From Synechococcus sp. MEDNS5 (GTDB taxonomy: Bacteria > Cyanobacteriota > Cyanobacteriia > PCC-6307 > Cyanobiaceae), in the NCBI RefSeq assembly GCF_014279875.1, contig NZ_CP047952.1, positions 372,001 to 436,000 on the forward strand: a DNA stretch of 64,000 bases. Reading direction: 5' to 3'. Of the stretch, positions 17,856 through 25,926 are shown in pieces. A model generated the notes under the pieces. That model did not search any database. It worked only from the letters and a program-made list of their open reading frames with translations, and had not been told where the DNA came from. Numbering within the stretch: position 1 is the first letter of the stretch; each line of letters begins with the position of its first letter. A program made the translations under genes and the position numbers.

Positions 17856-18359
17856 TCAGAGCAGGTCAGGCAGCGCTCCCGGTGGATGCTGAGCCGCGGG
17901 TCGCGATCTCAGCATCTCGAAATCTTCGAACTGAAATCCTGGGCCAACGCAGCAGCTCACCAGGCTGTACTGCCCTTCCGTGCGGGCTGCCTGCCAGTGA
18001 CCCGCCGGAACCGCGTGCAGAGGCTGGTGAAGCGACAGAACGTGTTGAAGGGCTTTGCTGCCATCCGGCGCCAGCGTCCAGAGGCTCAGGGGTGATCCCT
18101 GCAGATGGATCCAGATTTCGTCGGCATTGTGCACGGCATGCCAGCAACTTTTGGATTCGGCATCCAGGAGAAAGAGGATGGTGGTGATGCTGCTGCGTTG
18201 CGCACCGTCGCTGCGGGTGACCTGTTCCAGGCTGCGGTGCATTTCCCTGTACCAGCCGCCCTCGGGATGGGGGTGCAGATCCCAGTCTTTGATGAGCTGC
18301 TCCACCACTTCGCGGGGGGTGTGGTCGGAGGATTGCGTTTGCTTGTCAGGTGTGTCCAT
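17856..18359 (-). CDS. DUF985 (cupin_5) protein coupled to betaine synthesis genes
   Basis: About 167 residues, single cupin barrel of the DUF985 type. Typical blocks: LIKDWDLHPHPEGGWYREM, RSSITTILFLLDAESKSCWH, DEIWIHLQGSPLSLWTL, VPAGHWQAAR and LVSCCVGPGFQFEDFEML. Known relatives are small sugar- or metal-binding cupins with unsettled functions. The ATG at 18359 overlaps the stop of the dimethylglycine methyltransferase by one base (TGATG), so its translation is probably coupled to that gene. A longer frame starting at 18398 would overlap the methyltransferase and is not needed. The role in osmoadaptation is inference from position only. Confidence 0.8.
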   Translation of the reverse strand: MDTPDKQTQSSDHTPREVVEQLIKDWDLHPHPEGGWYREMHRSLEQVTRSDGAQRSSITTILFLLDAESKSCWHAVHNADEIWIHLQGSPLSLWTLAPDGSKALQHVLSLHQPLHAVPAGHWQAARTEGQYSLVSCCVGPGFQFEDFEMLRSRPAAQHPPGALPDLL

Positions 18360-19219
18360 CAGTGCAGGGGTTTGCTGAAGCGCATCAGGCCCCAACACAG
18401 TCGGCCGGCTTCACCCCCTTCCACCCAGTGGCCGAGGCCAGCATCCATGCGCTCGAGATAGTCGGCGCTAATCGTGCGGTTCAGAAGCTCACGGCGCTGC
18501 CTGAGCTCTTCACGTACGCGGCTGTAGTGCCTGATCAGCATGGGAGTCCGATCGTCCCAGTGCGTTCGTTCAAGCCCAGCTGCGTCGCCCCAGTTTTTGT
18601 ACCGCTCCGGGGAGCCAAGGTCTTGCAGGTGGATCCGCTTCAGGATTGCCGAGAGCGACTCTGCGGGAACGCCATCGGCGGCCATGGGATCGGTCATCAC
18701 CATCACTCCGCCAGGTTTCAGCAGGCGCGACGCCTCATGCATCACGGTCTGACGGTTGCCGGAGTGCAGGATTGCATCCTGGCTCCAGATCACATCGGCA
18801 CAGCCATCCGCCAGAGGAACCGATTCGAAGGAGGCGTTGTGAACGGTGATTTTCTGGTCGACACCGGCCTCGCGGTTGAGAAGTCGATGACGATCATTCT
18901 CAACGGCGGAAATATTGATGGCTTCGATCCGCACGTTGGGGTGTTGGCAGAGACGGCGAGCGGCGCCCCCGTAGCCGGAGCCGAAATCCACCACAAGGCG
19001 CTCAGCTTCACCATCGCTCAGACCATCGCGGCCAATCAGGTCGATCAGGGTGTCGACCGTGCGCCGACTGGCAGTAGCGATCGCTTCATCGGCATCGGCG
19101 TAGAGACCGATGTGGATGTCCTCGCCTCCCCAGATGTCGGCATAGAAGTGATCGGCATCGGCGCTGTCGTAGTAACTGGCAGCCGTGGCCGCGGCATCGG
19201 AGTAGGGGTTTTGCGTCAT
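18359..19219 (-). CDS. Sarcosine/dimethylglycine N-methyltransferase (glycine betaine synthesis)
   Basis: SAM-dependent methyltransferase that carries out the last methylations to glycine betaine (sarcosine to dimethylglycine to betaine). 286 residues. The N-terminus ATAASYYDSADADHFYADIW and GGEDIHIGLY are hallmarks of the SDMT family; the SAM motif is VVDFGSGYGGAARRL, followed by AINISAVEND and the SQDAILHSGNR segment, with MVMTDPMAAD as motif post-I. It lies five bases after the glycine/sarcosine methyltransferase and overlaps the DUF985 cupin, so these three form an operon. Confidence 0.9.
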   Translation of the reverse strand: MTQNPYSDAAATAASYYDSADADHFYADIWGGEDIHIGLYADADEAIATASRRTVDTLIDLIGRDGLSDGEAERLVVDFGSGYGGAARRLCQHPNVRIEAINISAVENDRHRLLNREAGVDQKITVHNASFESVPLADGCADVIWSQDAILHSGNRQTVMHEASRLLKPGGVMVMTDPMAADGVPAESLSAILKRIHLQDLGSPERYKNWGDAAGLERTHWDDRTPMLIRHYSRVREELRQRRELLNRTISADYLERMDAGLGHWVEGGEAGRLCWGLMRFSKPLH

Positions 19220-19224
19220 GGGGT

Positions 19225-20067
19225 TTAGATGGCGGTCATATCGGTGTTGAAGAGGTATTCCTTTTCCGCAACGTGCACGTAGAAATCAGGATCGTCGTGG
19301 CCACGTTGGTAGTCGCCATAGGTGGTGATGCGTTGGAAGCCCACCTCGCGCATCAGCCTTCTCACGTAGCCATGACGCAGAGGGAACATGTTGAGGTGGT
19401 ACGTGCTCCCATCGCTGAAGGCGTAGCGGAAGCGCGCGAGTCCGTCATCCACATGCTCAGGACCAACCTCCACATCCTTGCCGCAATACACGTTGCTCTT
19501 GCCACTGGTTGAAGTTCCTTCCAGCAGCCTGTCGTAGTTCCGATGGTCGAGAATCAGGATGCCGTTGTGCTTGAGAACGGCGTAGTACTCCGCCAGGGCT
19601 TTGCGCCGATCCCTCTCCCGGAACAGATGGGTGAACGAGTTGCCCAGGCAGATCACGGCGTCGTATTCGCCGTGGATGTCGCGGTTCAGGAAACGCCAGT
19701 CGGCGTGAACCGTTCGCATCAGCAGGTCTCGACTCCGAGCATTCTTGAAGGCCCGGGCCAGCATGTTCGGGCTCCCATCCACGCTCACCACCTCGAAGCC
19801 TTCGCGCAGCAGGCGCACGGAATGAAACCCGGTTCCCGTGGCCACATCCAGCACAGACTTGGCCCCATGCTCCCGCAGCAGTTTCACGAAGAAATCCCCT
19901 TCGGCTTCCTCCCGTGCTTGCCAATCGATAAGGCGATCCCAGCGGTCAGCGAACTGCTCGATGTACTCCTGCTGGTAGTGGTCCGTTTCCCTCACGCTTT
20001 CGGGGGTCTCGCCGAACCGCTGAGCATCACCGGACTCCGCTGAAGGGTGGCTCTTGGTTGAGGTCAT
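19225..20067 (-). CDS. Glycine/sarcosine N-methyltransferase (glycine betaine synthesis)
   Basis: First enzyme of de novo betaine synthesis by stepwise methylation of glycine. About 280 residues. SAM motif SVLDVATGTGFHSVRLLREG; VVSVDGSPNMLARAF, DAVICLGNSFTHLF and GILILDHRNYDRLL are characteristic of GSMT. ATG 20067 (MTSTKSHPSAES) is chosen; the upstream extension to 20133 is Cys/Ile-rich and atypical. It heads the minus-strand GSMT-SDMT-DUF985 operon and is divergent from the betaine transporter, so synthesis and uptake share a 293-base control region. Confidence 0.92.
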   Translation of the reverse strand: MTSTKSHPSAESGDAQRFGETPESVRETDHYQQEYIEQFADRWDRLIDWQAREEAEGDFFVKLLREHGAKSVLDVATGTGFHSVRLLREGFEVVSVDGSPNMLARAFKNARSRDLLMRTVHADWRFLNRDIHGEYDAVICLGNSFTHLFRERDRRKALAEYYAVLKHNGILILDHRNYDRLLEGTSTSGKSNVYCGKDVEVGPEHVDDGLARFRYAFSDGSTYHLNMFPLRHGYVRRLMREVGFQRITTYGDYQRGHDDPDFYVHVAEKEYLFNTDMTAI

Positions 20068-20360
20068 GCCGAATTCGCTCTTGAATGCACTGGAGATGGC
20101 AGCGATGCCGCAGATGCTTTGACTGCAGTGCACGCAACACCATTGATGTGAACGATGAACAATATTCTCGCTCCATCTGCAAGCTAACCATGAAGTGCAT
20201 GGTTGTCAGTGTTCTGGTGCAATCGGTCATTCAGAGATCATGCGCAAATTGGCGAAAAACAAAGGGGCACAGTCGGTTTCAGCAATGCAAAAGTGTGCGT
20301 ATTTGAGGCTTTTCTGCTGGGATCCTTCATGCCTCTGCCTGTTTTTGCTATAAGGCTCAA
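20068..20360. promoter_or_regulatory. Divergent control region between betaine synthesis and uptake operons
   Basis: 293 bases without a convincing gene between the GSMT start (minus) and the proV start (plus). It is clearly more A/T-rich than its neighbours, fitting promoters for both directions. I see no certain -35/-10 pair, no terminator and no perfect long palindrome. A salt- or osmotically regulated pair of promoters is expected from the flanking functions (inference). Confidence 0.6.
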
Positions 20361-21518
20361 GTGGTGCTGGAGGCCTCTGAAGTGAAATCAGAGATCTCTA
20401 TACATTCTGTTTGGAAAATATTCGGTGGTTCTCCCTCCGACGTGATCCATCAATTGCGCAAGGGCGCAGATCCTGAGCAACTCCACCAGCAACTGGGTGC
20501 CAGGGCTGCTCTGCAAGATGTTTGTCTTGACATTCGGGAGGGCGAGATCTTCGTCGTGATGGGCCTGTCTGGCTCGGGGAAGTCCACATTGCTGCGACTG
20601 CTCAATGGGTTGATTCGACCGTCCGCTGGTGATGTTTTTGTGCAAGGGCGTTCGCTCGCTGGGTTAACGCCCTCCGAGCTGGCTGAAGTGCGCCGGCGTC
20701 AGATGGCCATGGTCTTCCAATCCTTTGCGCTGTTCCCCCATCGGAGCGTTCTCGACAACGCGGCTTTCGGCCTTGAGGTGGCCGGTGTTCCACGCAGAGT
20801 CCGGCAATCCCGAGCCATCGAGGCGCTGGAGCGGGTTGGCCTGGGACAGGAATTGCGCAAGCGACCCGCGCAACTCTCCGGAGGTATGCAACAGCGCGTG
20901 GGCCTGGCGCGAGCGTTGGCGCTCGATCCCCCGATCCTGCTGATGGATGAGGCATTTTCCGCCCTCGACCCTCTGATTCGCGTCGACATGCAAAATCTGC
21001 TGCTCGATCTCCAGGCGGAGCAGCGCCGCACGGTTGTTTTCATTACCCACGACCTTGATGAAGCCATTCGGATCGGTGACCGGATCGCTCTGATGCAAGG
21101 GGGGCGACTGCTCCAGTGCGATACGGCCCAGACCCTGCTGCATCAACCCGCCAGCGAGGAGGTTCGCCGTTTTTTCAGGGACGTGGATGTGGCATCGGTG
21201 CAGACCGTCGACCGTGTGGCAACGCCAACCAACCGTGAGCTGGTGCTTGAGCACGGCGCCCCCCGACCTGAGCGCTCTCAGAACACGCTGTACGTCGTCA
21301 ACTCCGAGCGTCGCTTCTTGGGGATAGTCACTGCGCAAAAGGGTTGGCTTGACGCTTCGGAAACCACCGTTTTGCAGTCGGGGACTCGCGTCAAGGACGC
21401 AATCCAATCGGTGGCTCTCTGCTCCGATCCAGTGCCGGTGCTGGACTCTGAGCAGCGATTGATCGGTGTGATCAGCGCCCAGCAACTGCTCAGATCGATG
21501 GAGGGATTTGGCTCATGA
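20361..21518 (+). CDS. proV: Glycine betaine/proline-type ABC transporter ATPase
   Basis: ATP-binding subunit of a QAT-family osmoprotectant importer. 385 residues with an N-terminal extension typical of ProV (VWKIFGGSPSDVIHQLRKG), Walker A GLSGSGKSTLLR near residue 70, Q-loop VFQSFALFPHRSV, signature LSGGMQQRVGLARAL, Walker B ILLMDEAFSALD, switch His in FITHDLDEA, and two C-terminal CBS-like segments that in relatives sense ionic strength. The start is GTG 20361 (GTG 20364 is adjacent). Its stop overlaps the proW ATG by four bases. Confidence 0.93.
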   Translation: MVLEASEVKSEISIHSVWKIFGGSPSDVIHQLRKGADPEQLHQQLGARAALQDVCLDIREGEIFVVMGLSGSGKSTLLRLLNGLIRPSAGDVFVQGRSLAGLTPSELAEVRRRQMAMVFQSFALFPHRSVLDNAAFGLEVAGVPRRVRQSRAIEALERVGLGQELRKRPAQLSGGMQQRVGLARALALDPPILLMDEAFSALDPLIRVDMQNLLLDLQAEQRRTVVFITHDLDEAIRIGDRIALMQGGRLLQCDTAQTLLHQPASEEVRRFFRDVDVASVQTVDRVATPTNRELVLEHGAPRPERSQNTLYVVNSERRFLGIVTAQKGWLDASETTVLQSGTRVKDAIQSVALCSDPVPVLDSEQRLIGVISAQQLLRSMEGFGS

Positions 21519-22411
21519 CTCTCCTTGCAGCGGCACACCAGGCCGGTTGGCTCGGACAAAGCGTCGATGTCATCGTTGCCTGGCTGCTCGCCAATGCGCA
21601 GGGCGCTTTTGATGTGATCAAGGTCTCGGTCCTCGCCGTGGTCTCCTTCACCGAGATGCTTCTGGAAAGTCCTCCGGCCTGGTTGCTCGCCTGGGGTGTG
21701 GCCGCGATCGGCCTATGGAGAGTGAGTGGAGGCTTCGCTCTCTTCGTGCTTCTCGGCCTCAACCTTGTGCTCTCCCTCCAGCTCTGGAATGAGATGATCG
21801 CCACCCTGGCTCTGGTGATCACGGCCTCGCTGTTGGCTCTCGTGATCGGGTTGCCCCTGGGTATCCTCTCGGCCCGATACCGCTCGGTTTGGCGTCTGGT
21901 GAGGCCCTGTCTCGACTTGATGCAGACCATGCCGGCATTCGTTTATCTGATTCCTGCTGTGATGCTGTTCAGCACGGGTGCGGTGCCTTCGATCCTGGCC
22001 ACCCTGATCTTTTCCATGCCTCCTGTCGTCCGATTGACGCAGCTCGGATTGTCCCAGGTGCCTGCTGATCTGATCGAAGCAGGACGCTCCTTCGGATGCA
22101 GTGAACGCCAGCTTCTCTGGAAAGTTCAGATGCCGAGTGCTCTGCCAACGGTGATGACGGGCGTTAATCAAACGATCATGCTGGCTCTGTCCATGGTCGT
22201 TATCGCCTCCATGATTGGCGGAGGCGGATTAGGCGATGTGGTGTTGCGTGGCATTCAGCAGCTCGACGTGGGTCTGGGTTTCGAGGGTGGAATCGCTGTT
22301 GTGATCCTTGCCGTGATCCTCGACCGTCTCAGTCAGAGCTTCACAGCCCGCGAAGTGCAACCCCTTCGTCAGCGCTGGCGCACGTGGATGTCTCCCTGGA
22401 GGTCGTCATGA
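21515..22411 (+). CDS. proW: Glycine betaine/proline-type ABC transporter permease
   Basis: Inner-membrane permease partner of ProV. 298 residues, about seven hydrophobic spans. The cytoplasmic EAA loop that contacts the ATPase is visible as LIEAGRSFGCSERQLLWKVQMPSALPT-type sequence (short form: EAGRSFGCS). The conserved LGLPLGI-like block occurs as VIGLPLGILSARYRS, and MTGVNQTIMLALSMVVIASM is typical. ATGA overlaps join it to both neighbours (21515-21518 and 22408-22411). Confidence 0.93.
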   Translation: MTLLAAAHQAGWLGQSVDVIVAWLLANAQGAFDVIKVSVLAVVSFTEMLLESPPAWLLAWGVAAIGLWRVSGGFALFVLLGLNLVLSLQLWNEMIATLALVITASLLALVIGLPLGILSARYRSVWRLVRPCLDLMQTMPAFVYLIPAVMLFSTGAVPSILATLIFSMPPVVRLTQLGLSQVPADLIEAGRSFGCSERQLLWKVQMPSALPTVMTGVNQTIMLALSMVVIASMIGGGGLGDVVLRGIQQLDVGLGFEGGIAVVILAVILDRLSQSFTAREVQPLRQRWRTWMSPWRSS

Positions 22412-23376
22412 GTGATCACAACCGCATCCGTCGACGCGCTGTGTTGCTCGGAGGCCTGGGGCTTGCGGGGGCTTCGATGGCCAGCTTGGTGAATCTCAGT
22501 CAACCTTCGGTTCGGAAGTCCCAGGTCGCAGGTGCGGAGACTGGAGGTGCACCGCAGCCCATCTCGGCATCGTCAGGATTTACCCTGCGACTGGGCTGGT
22601 CTCCCTGGGCTGATGCCGAGGTCATCAGCCTGATCGCTCAGAAAGTGATTCAGCAGGCTTACAACATCGAGGTGGAGAGAGTTCTCGCCGACATCGGCAT
22701 TCAATACGCCTCAGTTGCTCGCGGCGATCTCGACATGATGCTCATGGCCTGGTTGCCGCTGACCCATCGTGACTACTGGCGACGGGTACGCGACCGCGTG
22801 CTCGATTTCGGGTCCATGTATTCCGGCCGTCTGGGCTGGGTGGTTCCCGACTACATCCCGAAGGCTGAGCTCTCATCGATCCAGCAGTTGCGGAACCCTG
22901 CCCTGGCCGCTCGTTTTGAGAACCGTGTTCAGGGGATCGATCCCGGTTCAGGCCTGAATCAGGCGTCTGCAGAGGCGCTCAAGAGCTACCAACTCAATGA
23001 CCTGGACTTGGTGGCGTCGAGCAGTGCGGCGATGACGGCGGTGCTTGACCAGGCCATTCGCAGGCAGCAGTGGGTGATCGTGACCAGCTGGATGCCGCAT
23101 TGGATGTTCGCCCGCTACAAGTTGCGTTTTCTCGAAGACCCGAAGCGTGTGTTTGGGGGCATTGAGTGGATTCACGCGCTGGGTCGGCCGAGTCTTGATC
23201 TTGATGCTCCCGATGTCGCCGACTTCTTGACCCGTTTCCATCTCCCGGATCAGGAGATGTCGGACCTGCTGCTCAAGGCCAATGATCGATCAGCTGAGAT
23301 TGCTGTGGATGAGTACCTCGACACCCATCCCGCACGCGTTCGCTACTGGACCACCGGCCAGATCGCCGCTGGGTGA
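22408..23376 (+). CDS. proX: Glycine betaine-type substrate-binding protein (Tat signal)
   Basis: Periplasmic ligand-binding subunit of the transporter. About 322 residues. The N-terminus MSDHNRIRRRAVLLGGLGLA is a twin-arginine-type signal followed by a hydrophobic core. The mature part has the OpuAC/ProX-like pattern: LGWSPWADAEVISLIAQKV, DLDMMLMAWLPLTH, DPGSGLNQASAEALKSYQLND, and WVIVTSWMPHWMFARY with Trp residues suited to a cation-pi betaine pocket. ATG 22408 overlaps the proW stop (ATGA); a GTG at 22384 is less likely. It ends three bases before the convergent YHS-permease stop. Confidence 0.9.
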   Translation: MSDHNRIRRRAVLLGGLGLAGASMASLVNLSQPSVRKSQVAGAETGGAPQPISASSGFTLRLGWSPWADAEVISLIAQKVIQQAYNIEVERVLADIGIQYASVARGDLDMMLMAWLPLTHRDYWRRVRDRVLDFGSMYSGRLGWVVPDYIPKAELSSIQQLRNPALAARFENRVQGIDPGSGLNQASAEALKSYQLNDLDLVASSSAAMTAVLDQAIRRQQWVIVTSWMPHWMFARYKLRFLEDPKRVFGGIEWIHALGRPSLDLDAPDVADFLTRFHLPDQEMSDLLLKANDRSAEIAVDEYLDTHPARVRYWTTGQIAAG

Positions 23377-23379
23377 TCA

Positions 23380-24825
23380 TCAGTCGCGGTGATCAAAGGC
23401 TTCTGCGCAGCGGGTGCTGCAGAACCAGACGTTGGTGTCCCCTTGCTTTCGATGGGGTGTGCTGGCAGTGATGGAAACCGTCATTCCGCAGATGGGATCC
23501 TTCGCCTGTGCCTTGCCAAGCACGTTGGCTTCAAGAGATGGCGAAAGGTTTGCCTGAACAAGTGATGTCGAGGGGGTGCCACCGCTTTGGTCGAAGTGTT
23601 CGGCGCAGTGGTCGGAACAGAACCAGAAGCGCTTTCCGGCCCGTTCGCGCGTGGCGGGAGCATTCACCTTCTCAACTTGCATGCCGCACACTGGATCGAC
23701 TGCGTATCCGGAACCCCCTCCAAATCGTTCCTTGTGGCGGGCCATCCACCAGGCCGAAAGCAGTCCGGCAAGGGCAACGAGATTGAGCCATGTGGTGCTG
23801 TTCCATCCCATGGCCAGGCTCTGCCCAGCGTGCGTTCGGACGCTGGGAATCCATCCAGCGGCATGGAAGAGACCTTCCACGATCAATCCGCTAATTGACA
23901 TCAGCAGCCACAGGCTGACCATCAGCCGCAAGGCCAGTTTGGGGCCGTAGTACTTCCGATAGATCAGCAACAGCGGCAGGGTGATCAGGTCACCGAAGAT
24001 GAATGCAATTACGCCTCCAAAGGAGACACCACCAGTCCAAAGGGCAGCGGCCATTGCCACATTGCCCACGGAGCAGACGAAGCTGATCACGGCAATCAAA
24101 GGTCCTATGAAGGCGTTCTGGATCGAGGTCCAGATCCCTTGGTTCTGAAGAAACACCACCCTCCAGACCGCATCGGGAATCACGGTGGTCAGCAATCCCG
24201 CCACGACGAAGCCGATCAACAGCTCTTTGCGCAACATCGTGATGTCCGCCAGGGTGTATCCAGCTGCATTGGCCCAGGTCGCTGGAGTGCTCAGCTTTCT
24301 GCGGAGACCCTCCATTCCCGGTGCAGTCTCACTTGCTTTGTCGGCTGTTGAACCTTCCTGTAGACGTGCCTGTGCTGGTTGGGTAAGGCGTTTGGGAAAA
24401 AGCCGTGCCCCCCACCAAGCCAGGAGAACAATCATGATCGGTCCCCCAATGAACTCAGCTGCTGCAAATGGCCAGCCCAGCAGCACGATCAGTACCAAGC
24501 CAATCTCAATGACCAGATTGGTGGAGGCCAGCATGAAGACCTGTGCGGTGATGAAGTCAGCACCCTTGGCAAAGAGGTTCTTGCTCATTGCCGAGGCTGC
24601 ATACGAGCAGGACGATGACAACATCCCCAAGGCCGATGCCCTCACGACAGCTCCAGGCCGGTGGGATCCCATGACGCGTTCCATCCCCGAACGACTGGCA
24701 CAGGCCTGGACGACTCCGGAGATCCCAAAGCCAAGGGCAAGCGGCCAGAGCGTTGCCCAGAACATCAGCCACCCGGTCCAGAGTCCCTCGGCTATCAGCA
24801 GCGGAAGCTCCAGCTGAGCATTCAT
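23380..24825 (-). CDS. DUF318/ArsP-like permease with two C-terminal YHS domains
   Basis: 481 residues. The N-terminal 350 form a permease with eight or so spans and the motif MLSSSCSYAASAM, the Cys-containing signature of the permease/ArsP (DUF318) family; some members export trivalent organoarsenicals. The C-terminus carries two YHS-type metal-binding domains: DPVCGMQVEKV with FWFCSDHCAEHFD, and DPICGMTVSIT with VWFCSTRCAEAFD. Such a double-YHS tail on this permease suggests metal sensing or handling. It follows the symporter-family gene by 75 bases on the same strand, so the two may be co-transcribed. Substrate is unknown. Confidence 0.82.
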   Translation of the reverse strand: MNAQLELPLLIAEGLWTGWLMFWATLWPLALGFGISGVVQACASRSGMERVMGSHRPGAVVRASALGMLSSSCSYAASAMSKNLFAKGADFITAQVFMLASTNLVIEIGLVLIVLLGWPFAAAEFIGGPIMIVLLAWWGARLFPKRLTQPAQARLQEGSTADKASETAPGMEGLRRKLSTPATWANAAGYTLADITMLRKELLIGFVVAGLLTTVIPDAVWRVVFLQNQGIWTSIQNAFIGPLIAVISFVCSVGNVAMAAALWTGGVSFGGVIAFIFGDLITLPLLLIYRKYYGPKLALRLMVSLWLLMSISGLIVEGLFHAAGWIPSVRTHAGQSLAMGWNSTTWLNLVALAGLLSAWWMARHKERFGGGSGYAVDPVCGMQVEKVNAPATRERAGKRFWFCSDHCAEHFDQSGGTPSTSLVQANLSPSLEANVLGKAQAKDPICGMTVSITASTPHRKQGDTNVWFCSTRCAEAFDHRD

Positions 24826-24900
24826 TGGTGATGAAGTGATTCACCCACTTCATAGACAGGAATGGAAAGTTTTCCTACGTCGTTTGATTTACTTTTGGGA

Positions 24901-25794
24901 TCAGCAGTTGATCTCAGCTTGAGGTGAAGCTGCGAGCGAAGGGAGGCTTCGTCTCCAGGCAATGAACGGAATGATGGTGACTGTCATCAGCACGCCGTAA
25001 ACAGCAGACGGAAGGCTGAAGCTGTTGAGCTGGCTTTGCATCAGGTCTGGCCCGAGCAACGATCCCACGACGATGCCCACGGTGCCGTTTTGAAATCCCG
25101 CTTCGATGGACAAGCTGGTGGTCTGTTCTGTTGGCATCGTCAGAAGATTGCCGAGGCTCAGTCCGATGGCCAGCATCAGCAGATTCAGCGCCAGAAGGGT
25201 TGGACCAATCGTCTTCAGGTTGCTCGTAAACACGGACCATTGGCTGATCAGGGTTCCGGCCACGATCAGCACAAACAACAGATTGGCGAGTTGTTCCGCC
25301 TTTTGTCTGTTGCGTTTGCAGAAGCCAGGTGCCTGCTGAGCGATCCATACCCCGATCATCACCGGCACGGTGGAGATGGAAAACACCTTGAGACTGAGAG
25401 GGAGGATGGATAGCTCGAGGGTTTGGCTCGGAAGCAACAACGGTGCTGTGAGGCTGAGAACCACCGGCAAGGTGAATGCTGTCACCAGGCTTGCCAGCGC
25501 TGTGTAGGAGATCGATAGCGCCACGTCTCCGCGGGACAGTCTTGTCATCACATTGGAGGTGATTCCTCCCGGGCAGCAGCTCAGGATCATGACCCCCAAG
25601 GCAAGGTCGCCATTCAGTCCGAACAAGCGCAGAAGAGCGAAGGCCACGAGTGGCAGAAGAATGAGCTGAGCCACTGCTCCGCCCATGAGGGCGCGCGGCT
25701 GGCCAAGAGCCCTGCTGAAATCAGTCGGTTGGAGCGACAGGCCCAGGCTCAGCATGATCAAAGCCAGGCCGACGGACAGAACGAGTTCGATCAA
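24901..25794 (-). CDS. Bile acid:sodium symporter (BASS/SBF) family transporter
   Basis: About 297 residues with nine to ten hydrophobic segments. SBF-family blocks are LSLGLSLQPTDFSRAL, ILSCCPGGITSNVMTRLSRGDVALS (the GG and substrate-loop region) and SLSIEAGFQNGTVGIVVGS. Characterised relatives move bile acids, pyruvate or other organic anions with sodium; ACR3 arsenite exporters are a sister group but lack exactly this pattern. The start is uncertain: TTG 25794 (encoding LIELVLSVGLALIM) gives a family-like N-terminus, while the longer frame to 25893 runs into the psbA terminator. It precedes the YHS-permease in a probable operon. Confidence 0.78.
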   Translation of the reverse strand: MIELVLSVGLALIMLSLGLSLQPTDFSRALGQPRALMGGAVAQLILLPLVAFALLRLFGLNGDLALGVMILSCCPGGITSNVMTRLSRGDVALSISYTALASLVTAFTLPVVLSLTAPLLLPSQTLELSILPLSLKVFSISTVPVMIGVWIAQQAPGFCKRNRQKAEQLANLLFVLIVAGTLISQWSVFTSNLKTIGPTLLALNLLMLAIGLSLGNLLTMPTEQTTSLSIEAGFQNGTVGIVVGSLLGPDLMQSQLNSFSLPSAVYGVLMTVTIIPFIAWRRSLPSLAASPQAEINC

Positions 25795-25852
25795 GGTCGA
25801 TGGACGCGAAGCGTGAAAGGTGCAGCAGGCTAAACGCCGATGTTTAGGCGCA

Positions 25853-25886
25853 ACAAAAAGCCCCCACTTTGAGGTGAGGGCTTTCC
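25853..25886 (-). terminator. Rho-independent terminator of psbA
   Basis: On the minus strand AAAGCCCTCAC, loop CTCAAA, GTGGGGGCTTTTT: an 11-bp stem with one G-U pair, followed by a T run, about 40 bases after the psbA stop. Confidence 0.9.
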
Positions 25887-25926
25887 GATTCAACTGACGC
25901 TGAATCTTTTGGTAGAGACTTCAGCC

